A program made the position numbers and the translations under genes. A stretch of DNA of 64,000 bases from Jeotgalibacillus sp. S-D1 (GTDB lineage Bacteria; Bacillota; Bacilli; Bacillales; Jeotgalibacillaceae), in the NCBI RefSeq assembly GCF_004358665.1, contig NZ_SMZR01000005.1, positions 186,001-250,000 on the forward strand, given 5' to 3'. This document shows, one piece after another, positions 7,803 through 16,180 of the stretch (position 1 is the first letter of the stretch; each line of letters begins with the position of its first letter). The notes beneath the pieces are model-generated. The model was not told where the DNA came from, made no database searches, and saw only the letters and a list, made by a program, of their open reading frames with translations.

Positions 7803-9488
7803 TTAACCTTTTACAGTACCCGCATCAGGCGGATGAACTCCGTGCTGGTAGTAATCAAGGTGTTCTGGTTCAAGCGGTTTTTTACCCCGAATGATGTCCG
7901 CAGCTTTTTCTGCAAGCATCAGTACCGGTGCGTGGATGTTTCCGTTTGTCACATATGGCATAGCCGATGCATCAACGACACGCAGATTATCAAGACCATG
8001 AACTTTCATCGTATTCGGATCGACGACTGCCATCGGATCGGATGCCGGTCCCATTTTTGCTGTGCAGCTGGGGTGAAGGGCTGTTTCCGCATCTTCAGCT
8101 ACCCAGTCGTGGATCTCCTGTTCTGTCTGAACGGATGGTCCCGGAGAAATTTCTCCTCCATTATAAGGTTTCATCGCAGGCTGAGACATGATTTCACGCG
8201 TCACACGTACAGCTTCGATCCATTCACGTTTGTCCTGTTCTGTGGAAAGGTAGTTGTACACCATGCTTGGATATACTTTCGGGTCATTCGATTTAATTTT
8301 CAACGAGCCGCGAGCGTCTGAGTACATAGGTCCGATATGAACCTGGAATCCGTGCTTGACTGGTGCTTTTTGTCCGTCATACCGCACCGCTACCGGCAGG
8401 AAGTGATACATCAGGTTCGGATAGGCGACGTCTTCGTTCGAACGGGCGAAACCGCCTCCTTCAAAGTGATTCGTCGCCGCTGGACCTTTGCGGCCAAATA
8501 TCCACTGCAATCCAATCCAGGGCATTTTCACTTTGTTCAGGTTCGGCTGCTCAGATACCGGCAGCGGGCAGGCGTGCTGAATGTATACTTCAAGGTGGTC
8601 CTGAAGGTTTTCACCTACACCTGGAAGGTTTACTTTCGGTTCAACACCTACAGAACGAAGGTGTTCCGGATCACCGACACCGGAAAGCTGAAGCAGCTGC
8701 GGCGTGTTGATCGCACCGCCTGAAAGGATAATTTCTTTTGCTTTTACGTAATACTCTTTTCCGTTTCGTTTATACGTCAAACCGCGGGCTTTCTCGCCAT
8801 CGATATCAATGTGCTGTACGAATGCACGTGTTAAAACTGTCAGATTCTTGCGCTTCATCGCCGGGTGCAGGTACGCACGTGAGGCAGACATGCGGCGGCC
8901 TTTATATACATGCTTATCGAACGGACCGAAACCTTCCTGACGAAATCCGTTTACGTCAGGCGTACGGGAATGGCCGGCTTCGACAGCGGCGTTGAAAAAT
9001 GCCTGGAACAGTGGGTTCGTCGCCGGACCCTTTTCCAGTTTAATTGGACCATCATGTCCGCGATATGGATCATCTTTATCCGTGCCGAGCGCGTTCTCAA
9101 GACGTTTGAAGTATGGAAGGCAGTGAGCGAAATCCCAGGTATCCATTCCTTCGTCTGCACCCCAGCGCTCATAGTCTTTCGGGTTTCCGCGCTGATAGAT
9201 CATGCCGTTGATTGAACTTGAACCGCCAAGCATTTTTCCGCGAGCATGCTTGATGCGGCGGCCATTCATATAAGGCTCAGGATCAGACTGATATTTCCAG
9301 TCATATAGCGATTTACCTGCTGGAAACGGCAGCGCTGCCGGCATCTGAATCAGCAGATCCCACGCATAGTCCTTGCGTCCCGCTTCAAGGACAAGGACAC
9401 TTTTCGTTCCGTCTTCACTGAGTCGGTCGCTGAGAATCGACCCCGCACTTCCGGCACCAATTACAACAATATCATATGATTCTTTCAT
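7803..9488 (-). CDS. betA: Choline dehydrogenase, FAD-dependent GMC oxidoreductase
   Basis: A 561-residue GMC flavoenzyme that oxidises choline to betaine aldehyde. The FAD dinucleotide motif GAGSAG is at residues 11-16, followed by the family signatures [20 protein letters not shown] and [16 protein letters not shown]. The C-terminal active-site region contains [10 protein letters not shown] with its His and [10 protein letters not shown]. Length matches BetA. Bacillus subtilis uses the unrelated alcohol dehydrogenase GbsB for this step, so this BetA-BetB pairing under GbsR is a mixed design. It lies 41 bp after betB on the same strand. Codons are more GC-rich than in neighbouring genes. Confidence 0.92.
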   Translation of the reverse strand: MKESYDIVVIGAGSAGSILSDRLSEDGTKSVLVLEAGRKDYAWDLLIQMPAALPFPAGKSLYDWKYQSDPEPYMNGRRIKHARGKMLGGSSSINGMIYQRGNPKDYERWGADEGMDTWDFAHCLPYFKRLENALGTDKDDPYRGHDGPIKLEKGPATNPLFQAFFNAAVEAGHSRTPDVNGFRQEGFGPFDKHVYKGRRMSASRAYLHPAMKRKNLTVLTRAFVQHIDIDGEKARGLTYKRNGKEYYVKAKEIILSGGAINTPQLLQLSGVGDPEHLRSVGVEPKVNLPGVGENLQDHLEVYIQHACPLPVSEQPNLNKVKMPWIGLQWIFGRKGPAATNHFEGGGFARSNEDVAYPNLMYHFLPVAVRYDGQKAPVKHGFQVHIGPMYSDARGSLKIKSNDPKVYPSMVYNYLSTEQDKREWIEAVRVTREIMSQPAMKPYNGGEISPGPSVQTEQEIHDWVAEDAETALHPSCTAKMGPASDPMAVVDPNTMKVHGLDNLRVVDASAMPYVTNGNIHAPVLMLAEKAADIIRGKKPLEPEHLDYYQHGVHPPDAGTVKG

Positions 9489-9529
9489 TTTATGAACCTC
9501 CTAAGAGTTTGAAAAATTTATCGTTAGCG

Positions 9530-10996
9530 TTACTTGAACCAGTGGATCGGTTCCGGCTTCACGTTACGGAAAATGTGTTTCGTTTCTGTATATTCTTCAA
9601 GACCAATTTTGCCGAGTTCACGGCCGATTCCGGACTGTTTGTATCCGCCCCACGGTGCCTGGGCAAAGTACGGATGGAAATCATTGATCCAAACGGTTCC
9701 CATGCGCATTTTACCAGCTGCCCGTTCTGCTTTATCGATGTCTGCCGTGAACACTGCACCGGCAAGTCCGTATATCGAATCATTGGCCAGGTTCACTGCT
9801 TCTTCTTCTGTCTGGAAACGCTCGACTGTAAGAACCGGACCGAACACTTCTTCCTGTACAATTCTCATATCAGATGTGCACTCTGTGAAAATCGTCGGCA
9901 GGTAGAAAAAGCCGTCCTGAAGCTCCGGATCTTCCGGACGTGCTCCTCCGACAAGCAGATTCGCACCTTCCTGCTTCCCGATCTCTACGTAACTTTCAAC
10001 TTTTTCACGATGCTCAGCAGTGATGAGCGGTCCTGATTGTGTATCTTCTTTAAAGCCGTCTCCCAGCTTAATTCGTTTTGCGCGCTCTTTAAGCTCCTCC
10101 ACAAAACGGTCGTGGATGGAATCTTCAAGTATCAGTCTCGCTCCTGCAGAACAAACCTGCCCGGCATGAAAAAAGACTGCGTTTAGCGCCTGATCCACAG
10201 CTGTTTCGAAATCAGCATCAGCGAATACAATGTTCGGGTTCTTCCCGCCAAGCTCAAGTGCAATTTTCTTCACGTTTCCACTAGCTGTCTGCATAATTTT
10301 CTTCCCTGTTTCTATACCTCCAGTGAAAGAAATCAGATCGACATCTTCACTTTCTGCCAGTTCGTTGCCTACCGTTGAACCAGCGCCGAGTACGAGATTA
10401 ACAACTCCTTTAGGGAACCCAATCTCTTCCATCAGTTCTGTAACTTTCACAGTCGTAAGCGGAGTGATTTCACTTGGCTTTAACACGATTGTATTTCCTG
10501 CAGCCAATGCCGGCGCGATTTTCCATGCTGCCTGAAGTAACGGATAGTTCCAGGGCGTAATCTGACCGCACACACCAACTGGTTCGCGAACGACTTTACT
10601 TTGACTGTTTGGAATCGGGGATTCGATTACTTCGCCGCCATCTTTATCCGCAAGACCTGCGAAGTAACGGAACACTCCTGCGATATCTTCCATGTCCGCG
10701 CGGCTCTCAGTCATTGTCTTTCCGGTATCGAGCGTTTCAAGTTCGGCAAGTTCTTCTTTGTCCCGTTCGATTAGTTCTGCTATACGGAGAACTTTCCTTC
10801 CGCGCTCTGCTCCCGGCGTATCTTTCCACTCGCCGTTGTCAAAAGCCTTTCTTGCTGCAGCGATTGCGAGCTTCGCATCTTCTGCATCCCCTTCAGCCAC
10901 TGTTGCAACGATTTCCTGGTTGGAGGGGTTGATGATGTCTCTTGTGTTTCCGGATTTTGCGTCTACCCAAGCTCCGTTAATGTACATTTGTCTCAT
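9530..10996 (-). CDS. betB: Betaine-aldehyde dehydrogenase
   Basis: A 488-residue NAD(P)-dependent aldehyde dehydrogenase that turns betaine aldehyde into glycine betaine. The active-site Glu is in KIALELGGKNPNIVFADAD and the catalytic Cys in FFHAGQVCSAGARL; the WNYPLLQAAWKIAPALAAGN cofactor segment and the GTVWINDFHPYFAQAPWGGYKQSG end region are typical of BetB/GbsA rather than generic aldehyde dehydrogenases. GAGGAGG precedes the ATG. It heads the betB-betA unit and is divergent from the choline transporter gene across a 434-bp regulatory region. Call it gbsA if Bacillus naming is preferred. Confidence 0.92.
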   Translation of the reverse strand: MRQMYINGAWVDAKSGNTRDIINPSNQEIVATVAEGDAEDAKLAIAAARKAFDNGEWKDTPGAERGRKVLRIAELIERDKEELAELETLDTGKTMTESRADMEDIAGVFRYFAGLADKDGGEVIESPIPNSQSKVVREPVGVCGQITPWNYPLLQAAWKIAPALAAGNTIVLKPSEITPLTTVKVTELMEEIGFPKGVVNLVLGAGSTVGNELAESEDVDLISFTGGIETGKKIMQTASGNVKKIALELGGKNPNIVFADADFETAVDQALNAVFFHAGQVCSAGARLILEDSIHDRFVEELKERAKRIKLGDGFKEDTQSGPLITAEHREKVESYVEIGKQEGANLLVGGARPEDPELQDGFFYLPTIFTECTSDMRIVQEEVFGPVLTVERFQTEEEAVNLANDSIYGLAGAVFTADIDKAERAAGKMRMGTVWINDFHPYFAQAPWGGYKQSGIGRELGKIGLEEYTETKHIFRNVKPEPIHWFK

Positions 10997-11051
10997 TACT
11001 GTACCTCCTCGTTGGTTTTGTTTATTTTATTTATTTTATTTAATTTTTTTT

Positions 11052-11059
11052 AAACGTTT
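11052..11059. promoter_or_regulatory. AAACGTTT palindrome upstream of betB
   Basis: An AAACGTTT core (extended TAAACGTTTT) about 55 bp before the betB start, beside three near-direct repeats GAATGATTTT / GATAATATC. It is a candidate GbsR site because the same core precedes gbsR and the transporter gene. Confidence 0.45.
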
Positions 11060-11166
11060 TGAATGATTTTGAATGATTTTGATAATATCACACGAATTTT
11101 ATGTTGTAAACACCTGTTTCTCATCCTTATTTAAGATAAAGGGGGGAATCAATAATCAAGCCGAAA

Positions 11167-11250
11167 CCGCAACTCCCCGCCTGCCCCTTCTTATACTTTT
11201 TAAAATCTGTCTATCCCTTGCAGCTATAAGTCCTAGCCGCAATTCCCCGC
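11167..11250. repeat. Direct repeat CCGCAAYTCCCCGC, two copies 70 bp apart
   Basis: Copies at 11167-11180 and 11237-11250 differ at one base. They stand out as GC-rich in an AT-rich divergent promoter region; role unknown. Confidence 0.6.
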
Positions 11251-11260
11251 AAATAGTGAG

Positions 11261-11288
11261 TTGACAAACGTTTTATCTACGTTAATCT
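11261..11288 (+). promoter_or_regulatory. Sigma-A promoter of the choline transporter gene with embedded operator
   Basis: TTGACA at 11261-11266 is followed by a 16-base spacer and TAATCT at 11283-11288. The AAACGTTT palindrome at 11266-11273 overlaps the -35 box, the position expected for a repressor site. Confidence 0.55.
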
Positions 11289-11316
11289 AATAGACGTTAA
11301 CTGTTTAATAATTATT

Positions 11317-11350
11317 AAACGTTTTTAATCGATTAACTAGAACCGGTTCT
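11317..11350. promoter_or_regulatory. Second AAACGTTT palindrome and a 12-bp perfect palindrome
   Basis: AAACGTTT at 11317-11324 lies just downstream of the predicted promoter, and AGAACCGGTTCT at 11339-11350 is a perfect 12-bp palindrome. A third inverted repeat, GATCTGTTT...AAACAGATC, spans 11377-11401 without a T tract. These fill the leader and are candidate operator or leader structures. Confidence 0.5.
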
Positions 11351-11430
11351 GTTGCAAGCTTTACATGTATAAAATCGATCTGTTTACCTTTCAAACAGAT
11401 CAATAACATATAAATAGAAGGAGTGATTGC

Positions 11431-13092
11431 GTGCAACCGCAACCATCATTAGAGCCAGATAAGAAGCAGAACAAGAAAAAGAAGGGTCCTAATATTCAAA
11501 AAGCAACATTTTTAGGATTCTTAGGGTTACTTTCCATCGTCGCACTGTACGTAGGATTTACAGGCAACGATGTTAATTGGGGCGCATTGGTGTTTATGTT
11601 CGTCTCCTATGCTGTCATCTTCTACATCGGATCCATTACCGCCGGGAAAAAGCCGGACAGCGCCAAGGATATGATGGTCGCCGGCCGATCCATGCCGCTA
11701 TGGATCGCTATGTTCACAATGACCGCGACATGGGTGGGTGGCGGATACCTTGCAGGGACAGCCGAGACTACGTTTTCTTTAGGTATTGTTTGGGCTCAGG
11801 CACCTTGGGGATACGGGCTCAGCCTTATTATAGGAGGTATTTTCTACGCCCGAAAAATGAGAAGGTACGAGTTCACGACGATGCTCGACCCACTGGAAGT
11901 ACGTTTCGGGAAAAAAGTTGCCGGGGTTCTTTACCTGCCTGCACTATTAGGAGAGCTATTCTGGAGTGCTGCGATTCTCGTTGCGCTCGGAACAACGTTC
12001 GGCCTGATTCTCGGACTGGACTTCAACACATCCATCATCATTTCCGCCATCATTGCCATCGCCTACACCTTTGTCGGTGGTATGTGGTCAGTTGCTCTCA
12101 CCGACGTAGCACAAGTCATCATGATGTTCATCGGTCTATTCCTCGTCATTCCGTTTGCACTTTCTGAAGTTGGCGGACTCGGTCAGGCATGGGGCACTTA
12201 TAAAGAAGGCATGGCCGGATTTACGAATCTCTTCCCGCCACTCGATGGCTGGAATCATCCGGACTGGGGAAATTATTATTGGAACTGGTGGGACTCTGCA
12301 TTGCTGCTGATCTTCGGAGGTATTCCCTGGCAGGTTTATTTCCAGAGGGTACTTTCTTCGAAAAATGAAAATACAGCGATGTGGCTCTCGATTGCAGCCG
12401 GTTTCCTATGTATTATTCTTGCCGTACCAGCCGTTATGATCGGTGTCGCTGGTTTCTCTGCTGACTGGGCGAGCTACGGAATCGAAGGCCCTGGTGCCGC
12501 TTCCGAGATTCTCGCTTACGTCATCAACTATATGTCACCTTATGCCGTTTCGATCATCGCGCTCGGTGCCGTAGCAGCAGCGGTTATGTCATCGATGGAC
12601 TCTTCCATCCTTTCTGCATCTTCTATGGCAGCATGGAATGTTTACCGTCCGCTTGTAAAACCGAAATCGAACGGCAACGACATTAAGCGTGCCATTCGTG
12701 TTTCTATTATCATTATTGGACTAACATCAACCATCGTCGCACTGAATATCAGCAGCGTGTACACGCTCTGGTATCTATGTGCCGACCTCGTCTACTGTAT
12801 ATTATTCCCTCAGCTGACGACAGCTTTGTTTGATAAAAAAGCAAACACCTACGGAGCGATTGCAGGACTTGCCGTTTCCTTCTTCCTTCGTGTCGGAGGA
12901 GGCGAGCCAGCTCTCGGATTACCGGCATTTCTTCCATATCCGATGATCGAAGACGGCGCCGTCCTCTTCCCATTCCGTACACTTGCGATGGTAGGCGGAC
13001 TGCTCACCATCATCATCGTTTCCCGTCTTACACAAAAGGCTTGCCCGCCGCAGCCTCTCGGTAAGCTGAAAACGGAAATGACAGAAGACTAG
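11431..13092 (+). CDS. CHT1-like high-affinity choline transporter, sodium/solute symporter family
   Basis: A 553-residue membrane protein of the SSS (SLC5) family with about 13 membrane segments after a Lys-rich cytoplasmic N-terminus. Several blocks match the animal choline transporter SLC5A7 closely as I recall it: TATWVGGGYLAGTAE, then QAPWGYGLSLIIGGIFYA, TMLDP, GGIPWQVYFQRVLSS, SMDSSILSASSMAAWNVY and LWYLCADLVYCILFPQL. It should therefore import choline with sodium. The GTG start follows AAGGAGTGA. It is divergent from betB and shares the AAACGTTT palindromes, which supports supply of choline to BetA. Choline specificity is inferred from sequence and context. Confidence 0.82.
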   Translation: MQPQPSLEPDKKQNKKKKGPNIQKATFLGFLGLLSIVALYVGFTGNDVNWGALVFMFVSYAVIFYIGSITAGKKPDSAKDMMVAGRSMPLWIAMFTMTATWVGGGYLAGTAETTFSLGIVWAQAPWGYGLSLIIGGIFYARKMRRYEFTTMLDPLEVRFGKKVAGVLYLPALLGELFWSAAILVALGTTFGLILGLDFNTSIIISAIIAIAYTFVGGMWSVALTDVAQVIMMFIGLFLVIPFALSEVGGLGQAWGTYKEGMAGFTNLFPPLDGWNHPDWGNYYWNWWDSALLLIFGGIPWQVYFQRVLSSKNENTAMWLSIAAGFLCIILAVPAVMIGVAGFSADWASYGIEGPGAASEILAYVINYMSPYAVSIIALGAVAAAVMSSMDSSILSASSMAAWNVYRPLVKPKSNGNDIKRAIRVSIIIIGLTSTIVALNISSVYTLWYLCADLVYCILFPQLTTALFDKKANTYGAIAGLAVSFFLRVGGGEPALGLPAFLPYPMIEDGAVLFPFRTLAMVGGLLTIIIVSRLTQKACPPQPLGKLKTEMTED

Positions 13093-13096
13093 ATTT

Positions 13097-13138
13097 AAAA
13101 CGGGCAGCTCTTTCTTAAGAAAGAGCTGCCCGTTTTTT
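13097..13138 (+). terminator. Terminator of the choline transporter gene
   Basis: A perfect 20-bp inverted repeat centred at 13116/13117 with TTTTTT at its end. A slightly shorter relative of it occurs at 53866-53896 behind the remnant of a second transporter gene. Confidence 0.95.
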
Positions 13139-13295
13139 GTTTGAGATGAGGGACAGTTAGGTTTCAGAAACCTCATTTGCCACTACTTCTGTTATATTGT
13201 AAATACTACCTATATGATTTAGTTAGCATTTCCCCCTCTCACCTTTCGTTTGTTAAAATAAAGTAACTCATTTGGAAAAGGAGAATGTTGAGAAA

Positions 13296-13322
13296 ATGCA
13301 AGGATGGTTTTGGAATGATTAA
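13296..13322 (+). other. Possible 8-codon leader overlapping the pssA start
   Basis: ATG at 13296 opens a frame reading MQGWFWND then stop, and the stop overlaps the second codon region of pssA. The same peptide is encoded before the second pssA copy at 51133-51159. AAGGAG lies 12 bases upstream, which is long. It may couple translation of pssA, or be chance. Confidence 0.3.
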
Positions 13323-14001
13323 AAGGAATATCCCTAATTTATTCACACTAAGCAATTTATTATTTGGCTTTCTGTCAATAGGACTTGTATTACAGCAGGA
13401 TTTTCAGAATGCAGCTATTCTCATACTTGCGGGGATGATGTTAGATAGCTTAGATGGGAGACTCGCACGAAAACTTGGTGTGGAAAGCACGTTCGGGAAA
13501 GAATTAGATTCCCTTGCTGATATCGTCACGTTTGGAGTGGCACCTGCGGTATTGATCTTTAGCACCACTTTTAGTGAGCTTGGTATTCTCGGTATGGTTA
13601 TATCTGGTCTATTCCCTGTCTTTGGTGCAATTCGCCTAGCAAGATTTAACGTTGATAAAACGCCAGACAACAAGTATTTTACCGGTGTTCCTATCACAGC
13701 TGCCGGAGGACTTATCGCTTTATTGACCATTCTCCAAAGCTTTCTTCCGGATGTTGCCATTGCTGTAGCACATACATTCTTATGTGTTCTGATGGTTAGT
13801 TCTGTTAAAATTCCGAGTTTAAAAAGCGTGCCTATACCAAAGTACGGTACCATCGTAACTCTATATCTGGTATCACTTCTCGCTGTTGCATTTTATAACG
13901 GCAGATTTGCAATATCGCTCGCTTTTGCCATTCCGCTTTATATTTTGTACATGAGCATTAATTTATTTTTGAAAAATAAAAAGAACGTGAATAGAAAATA
14001 A
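13315..14001 (+). CDS. pssA: CDP-diacylglycerol--serine O-phosphatidyltransferase, copy 1
   Basis: A 228-residue membrane enzyme that makes phosphatidylserine from CDP-diacylglycerol and serine, the precursor of phosphatidylethanolamine. The CDP-alcohol transferase motif DGx2ARx8Gx3Dx3D is complete (DGRLAR, G, then DSLAD) and 6-8 hydrophobic segments follow. I start at ATG 13315, with AAGGA 10 bases before it: the longer frame from 13285 is closed by a stop codon in the second copy at 51152, so it is not the conserved start. The two proteins differ at only five residues by eye. No psd gene is adjacent. Confidence 0.85.
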   Translation: MIKRNIPNLFTLSNLLFGFLSIGLVLQQDFQNAAILILAGMMLDSLDGRLARKLGVESTFGKELDSLADIVTFGVAPAVLIFSTTFSELGILGMVISGLFPVFGAIRLARFNVDKTPDNKYFTGVPITAAGGLIALLTILQSFLPDVAIAVAHTFLCVLMVSSVKIPSLKSVPIPKYGTIVTLYLVSLLAVAFYNGRFAISLAFAIPLYILYMSINLFLKNKKNVNRK

Positions 14002-14072
14002 AAAGATCTCTACACTTAGTGATTCTATGAACCACATAGTTTGAAAAAATATACAGTTCAATACTTATCACT

Positions 14073-14783
14073 CTAAACCACTATTAGGCTTTCCGGTCTT
14101 CCTAATATATTACCCTGACCATACTTAACGCCAATGCATTTTGCCATAGCTAAATCAATTTCGGTTTCAATCCCTTTCAGTATTAATTTAATTTCATGAT
14201 TGTCAGTATAATTGATAATACTTTTGATGAAATCTTGTTTCTTTAAATTCTTATACAAGGAATTAGAAAAATATTGATCCAATTTAATAAAAGTCGGTTC
14301 CAACTCAAGAATGTATTTAAAATTAGAGTTCCCTTTACCAACATCATCGATTGCAAATAGAAATCCCTCAGATCTTAATTGAATAATTTGTTTTTTAAAA
14401 CTTGAAAAATCTCTAATCACCTCCGTTTCACTTATTTCAAAGATTATTTGGTGATTAAAATAAGCATATTCAGTAATAATTTTTCTTACAAAAGGTAGGA
14501 AGTTTGCATTTATAAGCGTGGATGGAAATACATTTAAAAATAAATAACAGTCCTTTCTAGAAAATCCTGCAGAATGGTAGGTCAATGCAGCTTTATGGAT
14601 AGACTTTGAATCTAATTCGTATAGCTGTTTTTCTTGTATGGCTAGTTTGAAAACATCTTCAACATTATTGAAATGAGAAGTTTTAAGAAGGCCCTCAAAT
14701 CCTATTTTTCTCCATCTTTGGATATCGATTATGGGCTGGAAGCTGTGGGAAAATAGTTCATTTCGAATTAAATTATTTAACAT
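14073..14783 (-). CDS. EAL-domain protein, probably catalytically inactive
   Basis: A 236-residue single EAL domain; active members hydrolyse cyclic di-GMP. Most metal ligands remain: Glu30 in EGLL (for EALL), Asn84 in NVFP, Glu116 in FEISE, Asp146-Asp147 in AIDDVG and Lys167. However the usual EGVET motif reads KGIET, so the Glu generally assigned as catalytic is Lys203, and loop 6 is DDVGKGNSN instead of DDFGTGYSS. It is therefore more likely a cyclic di-GMP sensor or a protein-binding domain. It lies downstream of a LytTR regulator and a histidine kinase on the same strand, 379 bp away, with very AT-rich sequence. Confidence 0.8.
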   Translation of the reverse strand: MLNNLIRNELFSHSFQPIIDIQRWRKIGFEGLLKTSHFNNVEDVFKLAIQEKQLYELDSKSIHKAALTYHSAGFSRKDCYLFLNVFPSTLINANFLPFVRKIITEYAYFNHQIIFEISETEVIRDFSSFKKQIIQLRSEGFLFAIDDVGKGNSNFKYILELEPTFIKLDQYFSNSLYKNLKKQDFIKSIINYTDNHEIKLILKGIETEIDLAMAKCIGVKYGQGNILGRPESLIVV

Positions 14784-15130
14784 TATAAAATCCCCCTTAG
14801 ATTATATGTTTAAGGATAAAAAAGTTAATAATACCGAAATAACAAGGGAAGCATCTTTTCATCACTAATTCGGAAAACTGACAACGGTTGCAAAGATGCT
14901 TTATTAGGTTAGCTTTGCGTCCTTAAGTATGATTAGTTTGCAATATCGTACACCTTTAAAAATTGTTATACCATTTGAAAAACGAAGATAAAACGAATGG
15001 ATTAGGCACAAGATAATATTAGTTGGACTATAAAATATTGTCTAATCATGTCCAGACATAATTTAATCGTTTTCCAACACCTTTATAGTGATTTCATACA
15101 CCCTTTTTAATTACTCGATCAAAAATTCAT
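14784..15130. other. AT-rich intergenic stretch
   Basis: No gene seen. An imperfect inverted repeat, AAGCATCTTTT at 14849 and AAAGATGCTT at 14892-14901, encloses about 33 bases; it may be a weak hairpin but has no T tract. Confidence 0.4.
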
Positions 15131-15169
15131 CAAAATAAAAACTCAGTAAAAATTACTGAGTTTTATTTT
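15131..15169 (-). terminator. Terminator overlapping the end of the LytTR regulator gene
   Basis: AAAACTCAGTAA (15138-15149) pairs with TTACTGAGTTTT (15153-15164), and the arms extend with one bulge. The stem includes the stop codon. Confidence 0.8.
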
Positions 15170-15864
15170 GATGCTTTATATAATTGGACAAAATGAAATT
15201 TGCTTTTTGTTATTTTAGCTTTTTCTTTATAATTTTTGAAGCAAGCAATATACATATGTCCTACTGCTTCTATTTTATCAAGCAAGTCCATGTTAATTAT
15301 ATTTGAGCGATGTGATGTCAGAAACCGTTGGTCTAATTTTTTTTCAAGGTTAGATAATGGTTCGTTAGTTTCGTATTGGCCCTTCTTGGAATGTATGACA
15401 GACTTACGCTCTTTTCTTACTATAAACATGATTTCTCCCTTTGGAATAAAGATATAACTGTTGTTATGCTTAATCATTATGTCTTTCTTTTTATTACAAT
15501 CTGATAAATTTGAATTTTTCACTCTTTCGAGTGATTTAAGTAATCTAGGAACCTGTATTGGTTTAATAATATAGTCTGCTGCATTTATATTAAATGCTTC
15601 TATTGCGTATTCATCATTACCAGTAATAAAAATCACATGTAAATCAGGGATTATTTCCTTACACGATTTAATAGCATCCATTCCATTTAACAATGGCAAA
15701 CCTATATCAACTAATGTTACATCTGGTTTCTCTCTTATAACCATTTTAATTAATTCTTCACCATTAGTTGCTTCGGCTACAATTTTATAATCAGTAAACC
15801 TATCAATTAAATTTTTTATTAATTTCCTAGAAGTTAAATCATCCTCCGCAATTAGCAATCTCAC
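15163..15864 (-). CDS. LytTR family response regulator
   Basis: A 233-residue two-domain regulator. Residues 1-120 form a receiver with the acidic pocket EDD at 7-9, phosphorylated Asp53 in LVDIGLP, and the KPIQV segment. Residues 135-233 form a LytTR DNA-binding domain (FIVRKERKSVIH, then FLTSHRSNIIN). It should bind direct repeats at target promoters; none were identified. It follows the PAS histidine kinase gene on the same strand, and the decay of that kinase's own receiver makes this protein the obvious partner. Comparable pairs control exoproducts or competence-like functions, but the output here is unknown. Confidence 0.88.
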   Translation of the reverse strand: MRLLIAEDDLTSRKLIKNLIDRFTDYKIVAEATNGEELIKMVIREKPDVTLVDIGLPLLNGMDAIKSCKEIIPDLHVIFITGNDEYAIEAFNINAADYIIKPIQVPRLLKSLERVKNSNLSDCNKKKDIMIKHNNSYIFIPKGEIMFIVRKERKSVIHSKKGQYETNEPLSNLEKKLDQRFLTSHRSNIINMDLLDKIEAVGHMYIACFKNYKEKAKITKSKFHFVQLYKASK

Positions 15865-15893
15865 TTATTTTCTCCCCTTAATGACCCATTAAG

Positions 15894-16180
15894 CTAATGT
15901 TTTAGGATACTGTACAATATAGATAATAATAACTCCTGAACATCAATAGGTACTGTCAAATACTCTATGACCCCTTTATCTAATGCATATTTCCTTTCAT
16001 CCATCATGGTATTTGCACTAAAACTACCACAGGAATATTCTGTGTATTATTATTTTGACGTATTCTCCTTATTAATTAATAACCATCTATATCAGGTAGA
16101 TTAATATCCAGTAAGATAATATCTGGTTTACGTTCATTTTTGTTAATTAACCTGAGACCTTCCATCCCATTAACTGCAGA
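15894..16180 (-). pseudogene. Decayed receiver domain of the upstream hybrid kinase
   Basis: Beyond the stop of the kinase gene, the minus strand still encodes the rest of a receiver domain in broken frames: KPDIILLDINLPDIDGY, a stop, LIRRIRQNNNTQNIPVVVL, and finally ELLLSILYSILKH before a stop at 15894. The phosphoryl-acceptor Asp context LLDINLP is intact. A frame change near 16180 and further stops show that this was once the C-terminal domain of the kinase, about 120 residues long, and has been lost by point mutations. Confidence 0.8.

Noticed and set aside
7833-9215. Several plus-strand frames of 70-160 codons opposite betA
   Set aside because: They have no ribosome sites or recognisable domains and arise from codon bias on the betA antisense strand.
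9476-11066. Plus-strand frames up to 186 codons opposite betB
   Set aside because: They are shadows of a strongly supported aldehyde dehydrogenase gene.
11377-11401. A riboswitch or attenuator in the transporter leader
   Set aside because: Only one simple inverted repeat without T tract or alternative pairing is visible, so it is noted as a palindrome only.
11577-12167. A 196-codon frame inside the choline transporter gene
   Set aside because: It is in another frame on the same strand with no start signal and no protein-like pattern.
13285-13314. Longer N-terminus for pssA copy 1
   Set aside because: The ATG at 13285 leaves one base to AAGGAG, and the same frame in copy 2 is closed by TAA.
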